DNA of 64,000 nt from an uncultured Coprococcus sp. Its GTDB lineage: Bacteria; Bacillota; Clostridia; Lachnospirales; Lachnospiraceae. The position numbers and the translations under genes are program-made. This document shows positions 19,316-28,077 of the stretch, in pieces. Below the pieces are notes generated by a model. It searched no databases, was not told the DNA's origin, and saw nothing but the letters and a program-made list of their open reading frames with translations. Numbering within the stretch: position 1 is the stretch's first letter; each line of letters opens with the position of its first letter. The stretch is taken from positions 353,382 through 417,381 of the forward strand of contig CAKQTZ010000002.1 of the NCBI GenBank assembly GCA_934277375.1, in the 5' to 3' direction.

Positions 19316-19374
19316 CCCCCCTTACAAAACGAGTTTATTCAGAATGAATATATCACGGTTTTGTAAGGGGTTTT
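19316..19374 (+). terminator. Rho-independent terminator after hisC
   Basis: CCCCTTACAAAAC pairs with GTTTTGTAAGGGG (19358-19370) around a loop of about 27 bases and is followed by TTTT. Confidence 0.85.
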
Positions 19375-19400
19375 ATATTGTATGATTTATCGAAATACAG

Positions 19401-19450
19401 AAATTCCACAATAAAGCGCACAAATTCCATTATAAAGCGCACAAATTCTA
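19401..19450 (+). repeat. 21-bp direct repeats upstream of the DUF5688 gene
   Basis: Two full units at 19401-19421 and 19422-19442, AAATTCC(A/T)..ATAAAGCGCAC, differ at only a few central bases; a partial third unit (AAATTCTATTG) begins at 19443. The period of two helical turns puts all copies on one DNA face. They sit about 110 bases before the start and may be operator sites. Confidence 0.75.
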
Positions 19451-19550
19451 TTGAATTTGGAAACGGGATTTTATAGAATTCATCCATGAAATATTTCAAA
19501 AATAAAAACGGGACGTTTCGTTATATCTCAAAATATAGAAGGAGAATAAT

Positions 19551-20447
19551 ATGAAATTTGATGAATTTACAGCTTGTGTGGTAGATAGCATGAAAGTAAG
19601 GATGCTGCAGGATAACGAAGAGGTGGTGATAAAGACAAATAAGGTTCTGAAGAATAATGGGGTTGAACTCACAGCTCTGAATTTGTGCAGAAGCAGTGAT
19701 GAAGTGTGTCCAACCATCTATCTGGAGCCATTTTACAGAGAATATATGGGTGGAAAAGATTATGATGATGTGATCGATGATGTATATCGGCTGCACAGGA
19801 GAAGGTGCGGTGCTGATGGCGTGAGACTTGAAAAAGTGATGGATGAGAATAACGTAATGGATAACATTATATTGAGGATCATAAACAGAGAACGTAATGA
19901 GAAACTGCTGAGAGATGCTCCGTATGTGGAATACAAGGATCTTGCCATAGTTTTCAGGAGAGTTGTGGAACTGAGGAAAGATGGGATAGCTACGACACTG
20001 GTGAGCAACAGTGATATGAAACGATGGAGAGTGAGTATTGACACTATGTATAAAAAAGGGCTTGAAAATACAGAACGGATGTTTCCTGCACTCAGAAAAA
20101 GCCTTTTTGATGTTATACAGGACAGATACAACAGCTTTGATCCAGATATTGGCGATTGCACAGGCGAACTGTACATACTTACTAATTCATATGGAATAAA
20201 CGGTGCGACTGCGGTTTTGTATCCGGGAATGCTAGAGAGCTGCGCGGAGCTTGTTGATGATGATATATATGTTTTGCCATCCAGTGTGCATGAGCTGCTG
20301 TTCATAGGAGCTGGGGCTGGCTATACGGAAGAATATCTTAGTGATCTGGTGAGAGAGGCCAATTTAAACGCGGTGTCAGAAATGGACTTCCTGTCAGATA
20401 ATATATATTTGTACAGCAGAAAAGAGGGGGTATTCAGACAGATATAG
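19551..20447 (+). CDS. DUF5688 family protein
   Basis: A 298-residue soluble protein that I recognise as DUF5688, a family common in Lachnospiraceae and often present in several copies per genome. The family pattern is visible in KNNGVELTAL, PTIYLEPFYREYMGG near residue 65 and LTNSYGINGATAVLYPGMLE with SSVHELLFIGAG near the C-terminus. The last part resembles a domain that acts on or binds proteins, but no catalytic motif is evident. The start follows AGGAG (19540-19544). No function is known to me. It is preceded by direct repeats and followed by a TetR regulator. Confidence 0.8.
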   Translation: MKFDEFTACVVDSMKVRMLQDNEEVVIKTNKVLKNNGVELTALNLCRSSDEVCPTIYLEPFYREYMGGKDYDDVIDDVYRLHRRRCGADGVRLEKVMDENNVMDNIILRIINRERNEKLLRDAPYVEYKDLAIVFRRVVELRKDGIATTLVSNSDMKRWRVSIDTMYKKGLENTERMFPALRKSLFDVIQDRYNSFDPDIGDCTGELYILTNSYGINGATAVLYPGMLESCAELVDDDIYVLPSSVHELLFIGAGAGYTEEYLSDLVREANLNAVSEMDFLSDNIYLYSRKEGVFRQI

Positions 20448-20506
20448 GAAAGATGTTGGCTGATCGTGTATAAATTAAATGTATTTTCGTTATGCATTGT
20501 GTCAGT

Positions 20507-20521
20507 TTTACAGCCTGTAAA
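20507..20521. promoter_or_regulatory. Operator-like palindrome upstream of TetR gene
   Basis: TTTACAG-C-CTGTAAA, a perfect 15-base palindrome with 7-base arms, ending 9 bases before the -35 box of the TetR gene promoter. Candidate binding site for that regulator. Confidence 0.5.
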
Positions 20522-20530
20522 TATGCACAG

Positions 20531-20559
20531 TTGACAAAATATATCCCATGACATAGAAT
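20531..20559 (+). promoter_or_regulatory. Promoter of TetR-receiver operon
   Basis: Perfect TTGACA (20531-20536), 17-base spacer, TAGAAT (20554-20559). Confidence 0.8.
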
Positions 20560-20609
20560 AAAACCAGTGTTCTAAGGGCAATAAATATATGTAATGGGAG
20601 GAACAGACA

Positions 20610-21197
20610 TTGGAGGATAGTTATATTTCGTACAGAGATAAAATTGTCGCTTCAGCTATTGAACTAATTGGAGATTTGGGATTACATGCTCTTACACCGA
20701 AGAATCTTGCGCGTAAACAGAATATATCGGACACATTGATATATAAGTATTTCGGCGGCATAGACGAAGTTCTTGTGGCCGTAGTCAATGAGTATGCGGC
20801 GTTCGATATCAATATCCAGAGGACGGTTGAACACCTGGAAGGTACATATCTGGATAAGATAAGGTATTATGCAGATACATATGCGACATACTATGATAAT
20901 TACATAGGGATGGGTGCCATAATGCTGCATTATGAAGAACTGCTGCATATGTCAGAGACCAGGGAGATAATATCGGAATGTATGTTGAAACGTAATGATT
21001 TTGTGTGTTCACTCTTTCAGGGTGCGATTGACAGTAAAGAGATAAGGTCAGTGTTTGCACCAAAGGAGCTCACGTTGATGTTTAACGGTATCTTTACTGA
21101 GGGATTGCTGGAACGCAGAAATCAGTATTCAAGGAAAAGTTTCAGAGTAGAAGTAAAAGAGATGATCAGTCATCTTGAGAAAGTGCTCAGACTGTAG
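20610..21197 (+). CDS. TetR/AcrR family transcriptional regulator
   Basis: A 195-residue protein with an N-terminal TetR helix-turn-helix domain (RDKIVASAIELIGDLGLHALTPKNLARKQ is the start; DTLIYKYFGGIDEVL is the recognition-helix end) and a variable helical ligand domain. Start is TTG 20610 with GGGAGG (20596-20601). The inducer is unknown. A 15-bp palindrome upstream may be its operator. The next gene, an orphan receiver, lies 18 bases downstream and is likely cotranscribed; no efflux pump or enzyme target is adjacent. Confidence 0.9.
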   Translation: MEDSYISYRDKIVASAIELIGDLGLHALTPKNLARKQNISDTLIYKYFGGIDEVLVAVVNEYAAFDINIQRTVEHLEGTYLDKIRYYADTYATYYDNYIGMGAIMLHYEELLHMSETREIISECMLKRNDFVCSLFQGAIDSKEIRSVFAPKELTLMFNGIFTEGLLERRNQYSRKSFRVEVKEMISHLEKVLRL

Positions 21198-21215
21198 AAT
21201 TAGGGAGGAATGATC

Positions 21216-21611
21216 ATGAAGATTTTAATAGCTGAGGATGATGTTGCAAATGCAAAGTTTTTATCCAAGTATTTAAGTAAATTTGGGGATGTTGTGATCA
21301 CACCGGATGGAATAGCGGCGGTTGATGAATTTGTCAATGCGCTTGAGAAGGGCGAGTTATTCGAACTTGTATGTCTGGATATCATGATGCCTAAGATTGA
21401 CGGCTATAAGGTTCTGGCATCTATAAGAAGTGCAGAGAGAAAACATGGAGTGTCAAGAATGTTGAGGTCAAAGGTAATTATGACCAGTGCACTGGATGAG
21501 GCAAGCTTTGACAGCAATCTTGCAAGTGATGATTACGATGATTATATCTGTAAACCTATAGATATCATGAAATTTAATGATATGCTCAAGAAGCTGGATA
21601 TTATAAAGTAG
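21216..21611 (+). CDS. Stand-alone response regulator receiver (CheY-like)
   Basis: A 131-residue single receiver domain with no output domain. The acidic pocket is AEDD (residues 7-9 region), the phospho-acceptor Asp sits in LVCLDIMMPKIDG, the switch Ser/Thr in IMTSA, and the conserved Lys in ICKPID. ATG 21216 is preferred over ATG 21210 because GGAGG (21204-21208) is properly spaced only to the former. No histidine kinase is nearby, so its phosphodonor and partner are unknown. Confidence 0.92.
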   Translation: MKILIAEDDVANAKFLSKYLSKFGDVVITPDGIAAVDEFVNALEKGELFELVCLDIMMPKIDGYKVLASIRSAERKHGVSRMLRSKVIMTSALDEASFDSNLASDDYDDYICKPIDIMKFNDMLKKLDIIK

Positions 21612-21632
21612 AGTATACATAAAGTAGATTGA

Positions 21633-21665
21633 CGAAGCCCGTTATTTTGAAGATACCGGGCTTCG
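21633..21665 (+). terminator. Possible weak terminator hairpin
   Basis: CGAAGCCCG pairs perfectly with CGGGCTTCG around about 15 bases, but no T-run follows directly. It may mark the end of the TetR-receiver transcript. Confidence 0.45.
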
Positions 21666-21717
21666 AAGTGTCTAATGAAGATTTTTATTAATACATGAGA
21701 TGGCAGGGTGAAGGATT

Positions 21718-23043
21718 ATGGATTTGTTTGAGTATATGAGAGAGAATATGGCGGATGATGATTCTCCGCTGGCCAAGAGAATGCGGCCCGTCAGCCTTGA
21801 TGATGTGGTGGGGCAGGAGCATATAATAGGCAGGGATAAACTACTCTACAGGGCTATAAAGGCGGATAAGATCAGTTCACTAATTTTTTACGGCCCTCCG
21901 GGAACTGGCAAAACAACCCTTGCCATGGTCATAGCAAATACGACAAAAGCAGAATTCAGACAACTGAATGCAACCACAGCTGGTAAGAAGGATATGGAGC
22001 AGGTGGTGTCGGAGGCTAAAGATATAAAGGGAATGTATGGAAGAAGGACTATATTATTCATCGATGAGATACATAGATTTAATAAGTCCCAGCAGGATTA
22101 TCTCCTTCCTTTTGTGGAGGATGGAACCGTCATACTAATCGGTGCGACTACGGAAAATCCGTATTTTGAGGTGAACGGCGCACTGATATCCAGATCACAT
22201 ATATTCCAATTACATCCGTTATCCAAGGATAATATAAAGCAGCTGATCCACAAGGCGGTATACTCTGAAAAGGGAATGGGATCATTTGATGCGGATATAG
22301 ATGAGGATGCGGAGGATTTCCTTGCAGATATGGCATCCGGAGATGCGAGAAGTGCTTTGAATGCTGTTGAGCTGGGTGTTCTGTCCACCGAGAGAAGTGA
22401 GGATGGAAGAATACATATAACTCTCCCAGTTGCCGAGGAATGCATACAGAAGAGAGCCATAAGATACGATAAGGATGGAGATAACCACTATGATATCATA
22501 TCGGCATTCATAAAGAGTATGCGTGGTTCTGACCCTGATGCGGCGGTATTTTATCTTGCGAAGATGTTGTATGGCGGTGAAGATATAAAATTTATAGCGA
22601 GAAGGATAATGATATGTGCCAGTGAGGATGTGGGAAATGCCGATCCTCAGGCCATAGTAGTTGCATCTGCATGCGCCCAGGCAGTTGAGCGGATAGGAAT
22701 GCCTGAGGCTCAGATAATACTTGCCCAGGCAGCTGCATATGTAGCTTGTGCCCCTAAGAGCAATTCTGCTGTGAATGCAATATTTGCTGCGATGGATGTG
22801 GTAAAGAACGAGGACACGGGGCAGGTTCCGGTATATTTGCGGGATGCTCATTATGGTGGAGCAAAGAAGCTTGGACATACTGGATATAAGTATGCGCATG
22901 ATTATCCTAACCATTATGTGGAGCAGCAGTATCTTCCGGATAAGATGGCTGGAAGGGTGTTCTATGAATTGTCCGATAATGGATATGAGAAGACGATAAA
23001 AGAATATTTTGACAAGATAAAGAAAAGAGACTTACATGGATAA
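21718..23043 (+). CDS. rarA: Replication-associated recombination protein A (MgsA/RarA AAA+ ATPase)
   Basis: A 441-residue clamp-loader-like AAA+ protein that acts at stalled replication forks and has a conserved C-terminal tetramerisation domain. Visible are RPVSLDDVVGQEHI, Walker [10 protein letters not shown], Walker B ILFIDEIHRFNKSQQD, sensor-1 IGATTENP and the C-terminal segment LPDKMAGRVFYELSDNGYE. ATG 21718 follows the weak GGGTGAAGG region. The next small gene overlaps its last codons. Confidence 0.95.
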   Translation: MDLFEYMRENMADDDSPLAKRMRPVSLDDVVGQEHIIGRDKLLYRAIKADKISSLIFYGPPGTGKTTLAMVIANTTKAEFRQLNATTAGKKDMEQVVSEAKDIKGMYGRRTILFIDEIHRFNKSQQDYLLPFVEDGTVILIGATTENPYFEVNGALISRSHIFQLHPLSKDNIKQLIHKAVYSEKGMGSFDADIDEDAEDFLADMASGDARSALNAVELGVLSTERSEDGRIHITLPVAEECIQKRAIRYDKDGDNHYDIISAFIKSMRGSDPDAAVFYLAKMLYGGEDIKFIARRIMICASEDVGNADPQAIVVASACAQAVERIGMPEAQIILAQAAAYVACAPKSNSAVNAIFAAMDVVKNEDTGQVPVYLRDAHYGGAKKLGHTGYKYAHDYPNHYVEQQYLPDKMAGRVFYELSDNGYEKTIKEYFDKIKKRDLHG

Positions 23044-23278
23044 ATTGAAAAGAATCGGAGCTGCGCTTTTGGCGGCAGTGCTGGTGGGAATGTTTGTAGC
23101 GACATTTATAATGGGAGTATCCGGAAGTGAATACTTTATGGGAATGATATTCCTGGATGTGGTTATACCGGTTATATGCTGGGGCGTATGGCTGATAGCG
23201 AGAGTTCTGAGGCGAAAAGGGCAGGAACTTAGATCTGATGATGCACATGAAACAGAACAGGATAAGAATGTGCACTGA
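23036..23278 (+). CDS. Small two-helix membrane protein, function unknown
   Basis: An 80-residue protein that overlaps the 3' end of rarA by 8 bases. It has two hydrophobic segments (about residues 7-28 and 35-56) separated by GVSGSEYF, and a charged C-terminal tail. The overlap suggests translational coupling to rarA. I do not recognise the family. Coding is supported by the overlap, typical membrane composition and lack of a competing frame. Confidence 0.65.
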   Translation: MDKLKRIGAALLAAVLVGMFVATFIMGVSGSEYFMGMIFLDVVIPVICWGVWLIARVLRRKGQELRSDDAHETEQDKNVH

Positions 23279-23290
23279 CATACAAAATTG

Positions 23291-23319
23291 TTGAAAAAAA
23301 TTGCATAATTTGATATACT
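23291..23319 (+). promoter_or_regulatory. Promoter of the SEC-C protein gene
   Basis: TTGAAA (23291-23296), 17-base spacer, TATACT (23314-23319) with extended -10 TGA. Confidence 0.75.
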
Positions 23320-23356
23320 CTTTAAAGCTTAAAAAATACTTAAGAGGTAGGATGAG

Positions 23357-23860
23357 ATGAGTTTATTAAAAGAATGGCGTGATTACGCATACGGATTAGA
23401 TGACAGAACACCCGAAGGCAAGGACTTCTGGCTTAATTACTTCCAGGCAGAGAAGGGAGTATATGAGAAGCTGCTCACCAATCCTATAGCAGAGCCGGAA
23501 CACGGAACTGTTAAGGAACTGGCAGAGAAGTACGGTCTCACCATGCAGTATATGATAGGTTTCCTTGATGGAATAGATGACAGTCTTATGGAGTCCAACA
23601 ACCTGGACGAGGTTACAGAGGACTCAGAGGTAAGACTTGCTATCGATTATGAGAAGTTATATATGAACATGGTTGAGTGTAATGCTGAGTGGCTGTACAC
23701 ACTTCCACAGTGGGACGGTATCTTCTCAAAGGAGAAGAGAGATGAGTTATATAAGATCCAGAAGTCTTCAAGAACGGTTATCAAGGCACCTAAGGTAGGA
23801 AGAAATGATCCATGTCCTTGCGGAAGTGGATTAAAGTATAAAAAGTGTTGTGGCAAATAA
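23357..23860 (+). CDS. SEC-C zinc-motif protein
   Basis: A 167-residue acidic helical protein that ends in the SecA-C-terminus-like zinc motif [19 protein letters not shown]. In SecA this motif binds SecB and ribosomes; in stand-alone proteins its role is unclear. The helical N-terminal part ([44 protein letters not shown]) belongs to a group common in Lachnospiraceae. It has its own promoter and terminator. No enzymatic motif is seen. Confidence 0.85.
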   Translation: MSLLKEWRDYAYGLDDRTPEGKDFWLNYFQAEKGVYEKLLTNPIAEPEHGTVKELAEKYGLTMQYMIGFLDGIDDSLMESNNLDEVTEDSEVRLAIDYEKLYMNMVECNAEWLYTLPQWDGIFSKEKRDELYKIQKSSRTVIKAPKVGRNDPCPCGSGLKYKKCCGK

Positions 23861-23890
23861 TCAGAAGTTTTAGTATGATTTCATGTGACG

Positions 23891-23930
23891 AAAGGCGGTT
23901 AAAGAGAGCATTCTTTAACCGCCTTTGTGC
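23891..23930 (+). terminator. Rho-independent terminator after SEC-C gene
   Basis: AAAGGCGGTTAAAGA pairs perfectly with TCTTTAACCGCCTTT around a 6-base loop. The T-run is only three bases, formed by the right arm itself. Confidence 0.75.
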
Positions 23931-23948
23931 GTGATAGTAGGAGGCAAG

Positions 23949-25946
23949 ATGGAATTTAACGATGCACAGAAGAGATCGGTATGTCATGTAGAAGGACCTA
24001 TGCTTTTGCTGGCAGGGCCGGGGTCCGGCAAGACTACTGTTCTCACACATCGTATCAGATATATGGTACATGAACATGGAGTCAGACCAGACAATATTCT
24101 GGTGATAACATTCACAAAGGCCGCTGCAAATGAGATGAAGGATAGGTATCATAAACTCTGTCCGGATGACAGAGGGATAACATTTGGTACTTTCCATTCG
24201 GTGTTCTTCTGGATATTGCGGAATGCATATAATTATACCGGTGCAAATATCGTAACTGATGGAGAAAAGTATGGAGCCATACGGGACAGTATTGACAGAC
24301 ATGGCTTTAAATATGACAGTCAGGAGGATTTTGCTAAAAATGTTGTAAATGAGATAGGGCAGGTCAAAAGCGAGCGTATAGATCTGGAAAAATATGAAAG
24401 CACAACCATGAAAACAGAGGATTTTGCTGTCGTTTATATGGAGTACGAGAATTTTCTCAGGAACAGGGGCAAGATCGATTTTGATGATATGCTGGTATTC
24501 ACATATGAACTTCTATCAGAGCGAGCGGATATCCTCCGGATGTGGCAGAATAAGTTTCGGTATATACTTATCGATGAATTTCAGGATATAAATACGATAC
24601 AATATGAGACGGTAAAGCTCCTTGCAGGCAGCAGTCAGAATGTGTTTGTGGTGGGGGATGATGACCAGTCAATATATGGATTCCGTGGAGCGGCGCCATC
24701 TATAATGAAGAAGTTCCCGGAGGATTTTCCTGGCACGACAATAGAATATCTGAATATGAATTACAGATGCAGCTATGACATAGTTGAATGTTCTAAGAGG
24801 ATAATAGGAAACAATCATGACAGATATGAAAAAAATCTGTGTTCAGCTTTCAAACAGGGGACAAGTGAGAGAGTTCATATTGTCAAGGTTGAAAATCCAA
24901 GCGATCAGAACAGGCGTATAATAGAGCGGATTAATGAATTGAATCATACGGGAATACCATATGCAGATATGGCGATAATATTCAGAACCAATACAGAGCC
25001 GCGGGCACTTGCTTCAAAGCTTATGGAAAATGGGATACCTTTTGCCATGAAGGACAGCATTCCGAATATATTCACACATTTTCTTGCGGAGAATATATTT
25101 GACTATATCAGGGTTGCCAGGGGAGTGCGAGACAGAGGAACAATTTTGAAGATCATAAATAAACCTAACAGATACATAAGCAGGGATGCGTTTGATTCTT
25201 CGGTTGTTGATTTTGAGTCGGTCAGGGAATATTACAAAGAAAAGTACAGAATAGTCAATAATATAAATGTGATGGAAAATGACCTCGAACGCATAGCAAA
25301 GCTGGCTCCATATGCTGCTGTCAATTACATCAGAAAGGCGGTTGGGCTGGATTCGTACGTCAAGGAGTATTCAGAGTACAGAGGGATAAATCCTGACGAC
25401 TATATGGATATTCTTGAGGAGATACAAGAGAGTGCCAGGGATTTTGCAAGTTTTGATGGATGGTTTGAATATATACAGCGGTACACAGAAGAACTCAGAG
25501 AAAAGAATAAAAGAACAAAGGAAAATGGTGACGCGGTCACTCTGGCGACGATGCATGCTGCAAAAGGCCTGGAGTATTCGTATGTATTCATAATTGATGC
25601 CGTTGAAGGAGTGACTCCGCATAAGAAGTCCCTAAAGGAGGATAACGTTGAGGAAGAACGTCGGCTTTTCTATGTAGCTGTGACAAGGGCAAAATATGGA
25701 CTGTATGTGTATGTACCTCAGATGATGTATGGCAAGAAAGGAATATCATCCAGATTTGTTCAGGAGATGCTTGTGGACAGAAACCTTATATGTACAGGGA
25801 ATAAGATAGTGCATAAGAGATACGGAGTTGGAGTGATAACATACGTTGATTCAAAAAAGCTGTGTGTGTATTTTCAGAAAATTGGACAGACAAAGACGTT
25901 GAGTCTTGAATATACATTAAACAATGAATTGATAAAGAATGGTTAA
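23949..25946 (+). CDS. UvrD/PcrA-like superfamily 1A DNA helicase
   Basis: A 665-residue 3'-5' helicase. Motifs in order: Q-like FNDAQKRSV, Walker A GPGSGKTTVL, Ia TFTKAAANEM, II ILIDEFQDIN, III GDDDQSIYGFRGA, IV NYRCS, V TMHAAKGLEY and VI YVAVTRAKYG. The C-terminal 50 residues (IVHKRYGVGVITYVD) resemble the Tudor-like RNA-polymerase-binding tail of PcrA. It is shorter than Bacillus PcrA (about 740 residues) and may be a paralogue. ATG 23949 follows TAGGAGG (23938-23944). Confidence 0.92.
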   Translation: MEFNDAQKRSVCHVEGPMLLLAGPGSGKTTVLTHRIRYMVHEHGVRPDNILVITFTKAAANEMKDRYHKLCPDDRGITFGTFHSVFFWILRNAYNYTGANIVTDGEKYGAIRDSIDRHGFKYDSQEDFAKNVVNEIGQVKSERIDLEKYESTTMKTEDFAVVYMEYENFLRNRGKIDFDDMLVFTYELLSERADILRMWQNKFRYILIDEFQDINTIQYETVKLLAGSSQNVFVVGDDDQSIYGFRGAAPSIMKKFPEDFPGTTIEYLNMNYRCSYDIVECSKRIIGNNHDRYEKNLCSAFKQGTSERVHIVKVENPSDQNRRIIERINELNHTGIPYADMAIIFRTNTEPRALASKLMENGIPFAMKDSIPNIFTHFLAENIFDYIRVARGVRDRGTILKIINKPNRYISRDAFDSSVVDFESVREYYKEKYRIVNNINVMENDLERIAKLAPYAAVNYIRKAVGLDSYVKEYSEYRGINPDDYMDILEEIQESARDFASFDGWFEYIQRYTEELREKNKRTKENGDAVTLATMHAAKGLEYSYVFIIDAVEGVTPHKKSLKEDNVEEERRLFYVAVTRAKYGLYVYVPQMMYGKKGISSRFVQEMLVDRNLICTGNKIVHKRYGVGVITYVDSKKLCVYFQKIGQTKTLSLEYTLNNELIKNG

Positions 25947-25950
25947 AAAC

Positions 25951-25984
25951 AGACAGAGGGATGTATATGTGCATCCCTCTGTCT
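25951..25984. terminator. Bidirectional terminator between helicase and DUF1292 genes
   Basis: AGACAGAGGGATG pairs perfectly with CATCCCTCTGTCT around 8 bases; an A-tract on the left gives a U-tract for the minus strand. Confidence 0.8.
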
Positions 25985-26017
25985 ATTATGCGCAATATGT
26001 ATCGCTGTATATCAGTA

Positions 26018-26320
26018 TTACTCGTCATCCTCAGAATTGAATTCCAAATCATCCAGTATCTCGTCAAGGGCATCGGCTACCTCGTTGAATTCATCTTCAT
26101 CTGATATCTCATCGAGATCAACGTCATCACCATTTTCGCTGTATCTGTAGACAAGAATGTCAGACTCATCATCGTCCGCTGGCAGAAGTGCTGCATATGT
26201 TATATCATTCACGTCAAACTTTGCTATCACTTCACATGTGCATGTGCTCCCGTCTTCATAAGTAACATCAATCATCTCGATGTCCATCTCGTCATCATTT
26301 TTGTTATTTATATCTGACAT
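26018..26320 (-). CDS. DUF1292 family protein
   Basis: A 100-residue, very acidic protein of the DUF1292 (YrzB-like) family with the core CEVIAKFDVNDITYAALLP, then DILVYRYSE and an Asp/Glu-rich C-terminus (DEISDEDEFNEVADALDEIL). These proteins are widespread in Firmicutes and have no assigned function. The start has AGGAGGA on the minus strand. In many Firmicutes the gene sits near yrrL/yrzL; here it stands alone. Confidence 0.9.
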   Translation of the reverse strand: MSDINNKNDDEMDIEMIDVTYEDGSTCTCEVIAKFDVNDITYAALLPADDDESDILVYRYSENGDDVDLDEISDEDEFNEVADALDEILDDLEFNSEDDE

Positions 26321-26399
26321 GTATATATCCTCCTGAAAAAGTATTTAGTTAATTCTAGTAAATAATGCAGGGATTGTCCAGTACATTTATACTGCTTTA

Positions 26400-26428
26400 T
26401 TGAATTATATATACCTCTGTGATATAAT
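26400..26428 (+). promoter_or_regulatory. Promoter of glgA
   Basis: TTGAAT (26400-26405), 17-base spacer, perfect TATAAT (26423-26428). The leader of about 130 bases holds a GGTGGTT/AACCACC hairpin (26445-26461) and a GTGGTATT/AATACCAC stem (26479-26518); neither has a U-tract. Confidence 0.8.
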
Positions 26429-26561
26429 GGTCAAGGATTTATGTGGTGGTTTTGAACCACCAGATTATAACGGCTGCGGTGGTATTGGGAGAAGGTATAT
26501 GGGAGATTGTAATACCACGGTGTGCGGACAGAATGTGTAGATGTCATGGAGGGTTTATTAG

Positions 26562-27998
26562 ATGAAGAAAGTTGCTTATATAGCATCAGAGTGTGTGCCA
26601 TTTATAAAAACTGGTGGACTTGCGGACGTAGTTGGAACTTTGCCTAAGATATTCGATAAGAACGAATACGATGTGAGAGTCATCATGCCAAATTACCTCT
26701 GTATACCGAACAAATACAGGGAAAAGATGCAGTATATAACTCACTTTTATATGGATATAGGATATAAGAATGATTATGTCGGAGTTATGTATCTTGAGTA
26801 TGAGGGTGTCAAGGTTTATTTCATAGATAATGAGTATTATTTCAACGGATTTACCCCTTATGGAGATGTTAAGTGGGATATAGAGAAGTTCTGCTATTTT
26901 TCAAAAGCGGCACTCTCAATATTGCCATCAATAGGATTTCAGCCTGATATACTTCATTGCCATGACTGGCAGGCGGGACTGGTTCCTGTATATCTCAGGA
27001 CTCTGTTTGCAGGAGATTTGTTCTATGCAGGCATGAAGTCGGTTATGACTATTCATAACCTTCAGTTCCAGGGGAAATGGGATATCAAGACTATCCAGGA
27101 ATATTCAGGACTCCCTGATTATGTATTTACACCGGACAAACTGGAGATCCAGAAAGATGCGGCCATGTTAAAGGGTGGTCTTGTATATGCGGATAAGATA
27201 ACCACGGTCAGCAATACATATGCAAAGGAGATACAGACTCCATATTATGGAGAAGGTCTGGATGGACTGCTCAGTGCGAGATGGCAGTCGCTGTGGGGAA
27301 TAGTGAATGGAATCGATTACGATGTATGGAATCCGGCGACTGATCCACAGGTATATAAGAACTATAGTGTAGATAACTTCAGACAGTTAAAGAAGATAAA
27401 TAAAGTTGAGCTTCAGAAGGAATGTGGACTTCCACAGGATGAGAATCAGTTTGTGATAGGAATCATATCGAGACTGACAGATCAGAAGGGACTTGACCTT
27501 GTGGACAGGATCATGAATGATATATGTCAGGATGGTGTACAGTTTATAGTGCTTGGAACAGGAGATTCGAGATATGAGAATATGTTCAAGTATTATCAGG
27601 GTATACATCCTGCAAAGGTGTCTGCGAACATATATTATTCAGATGAGCGCTCACATAAGATGTATGCAGGTTGTGATGTGATGCTTGTTCCATCAAGATT
27701 CGAGCCATGTGGACTGACACAGCTTATGGCACTCAGATATGGAACGGTACCGGTTGTCAGAGAGACGGGCGGACTTGCAGATACAGTTGAGGCTTATAAT
27801 CAGTTTGAGGGAACCGGAACAGGCTTCTCATTTGCCAATTATGATGCATACGAACTTCTCAATGCTATCAATTACGCTAAGGAAGTTTATTACAATAACA
27901 AAGATGCATGGTACGGTATTCAGGAGAGAGGCATGAGACAGGATTACTCATGGTATAACTCAGCGAATATATATAAGGATCTTTACAATTCACTGTAG
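26562..27998 (+). CDS. glgA: Glycogen synthase
   Basis: GT5-family glucosyltransferase of 478 residues that elongates alpha-1,4-glucan from ADP-glucose. The K-T-G-G-L motif at residues 16-20 contacts ADP-glucose; the C-terminal donor domain has VIGIISRLTDQKG, SRFEPCGLTQLMALRYG and GGLADTVE. The ATG follows GGAGGG. It has its own promoter and terminator and is not next to glgC, glgD or glgB, so it is regulated separately from them. Confidence 0.96.
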   Translation: MKKVAYIASECVPFIKTGGLADVVGTLPKIFDKNEYDVRVIMPNYLCIPNKYREKMQYITHFYMDIGYKNDYVGVMYLEYEGVKVYFIDNEYYFNGFTPYGDVKWDIEKFCYFSKAALSILPSIGFQPDILHCHDWQAGLVPVYLRTLFAGDLFYAGMKSVMTIHNLQFQGKWDIKTIQEYSGLPDYVFTPDKLEIQKDAAMLKGGLVYADKITTVSNTYAKEIQTPYYGEGLDGLLSARWQSLWGIVNGIDYDVWNPATDPQVYKNYSVDNFRQLKKINKVELQKECGLPQDENQFVIGIISRLTDQKGLDLVDRIMNDICQDGVQFIVLGTGDSRYENMFKYYQGIHPAKVSANIYYSDERSHKMYAGCDVMLVPSRFEPCGLTQLMALRYGTVPVVRETGGLADTVEAYNQFEGTGTGFSFANYDAYELLNAINYAKEVYYNNKDAWYGIQERGMRQDYSWYNSANIYKDLYNSL

Positions 27999-28023
27999 GA
28001 TCCGAAAGCAGTAGATATGGAAG

Positions 28024-28057
28024 AGGCAGAGAATGATTTGCATTTTCTGCCTTTTTT
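28024..28057 (+). terminator. Rho-independent terminator after glgA
   Basis: AGGCAGAGAATG pairs with CATTTTCTGCCT (one G-U pair) around 5 bases, followed by six T. Confidence 0.92.
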
Positions 28058-28077
28058 CGGGTATAGGAGAGACAGAG

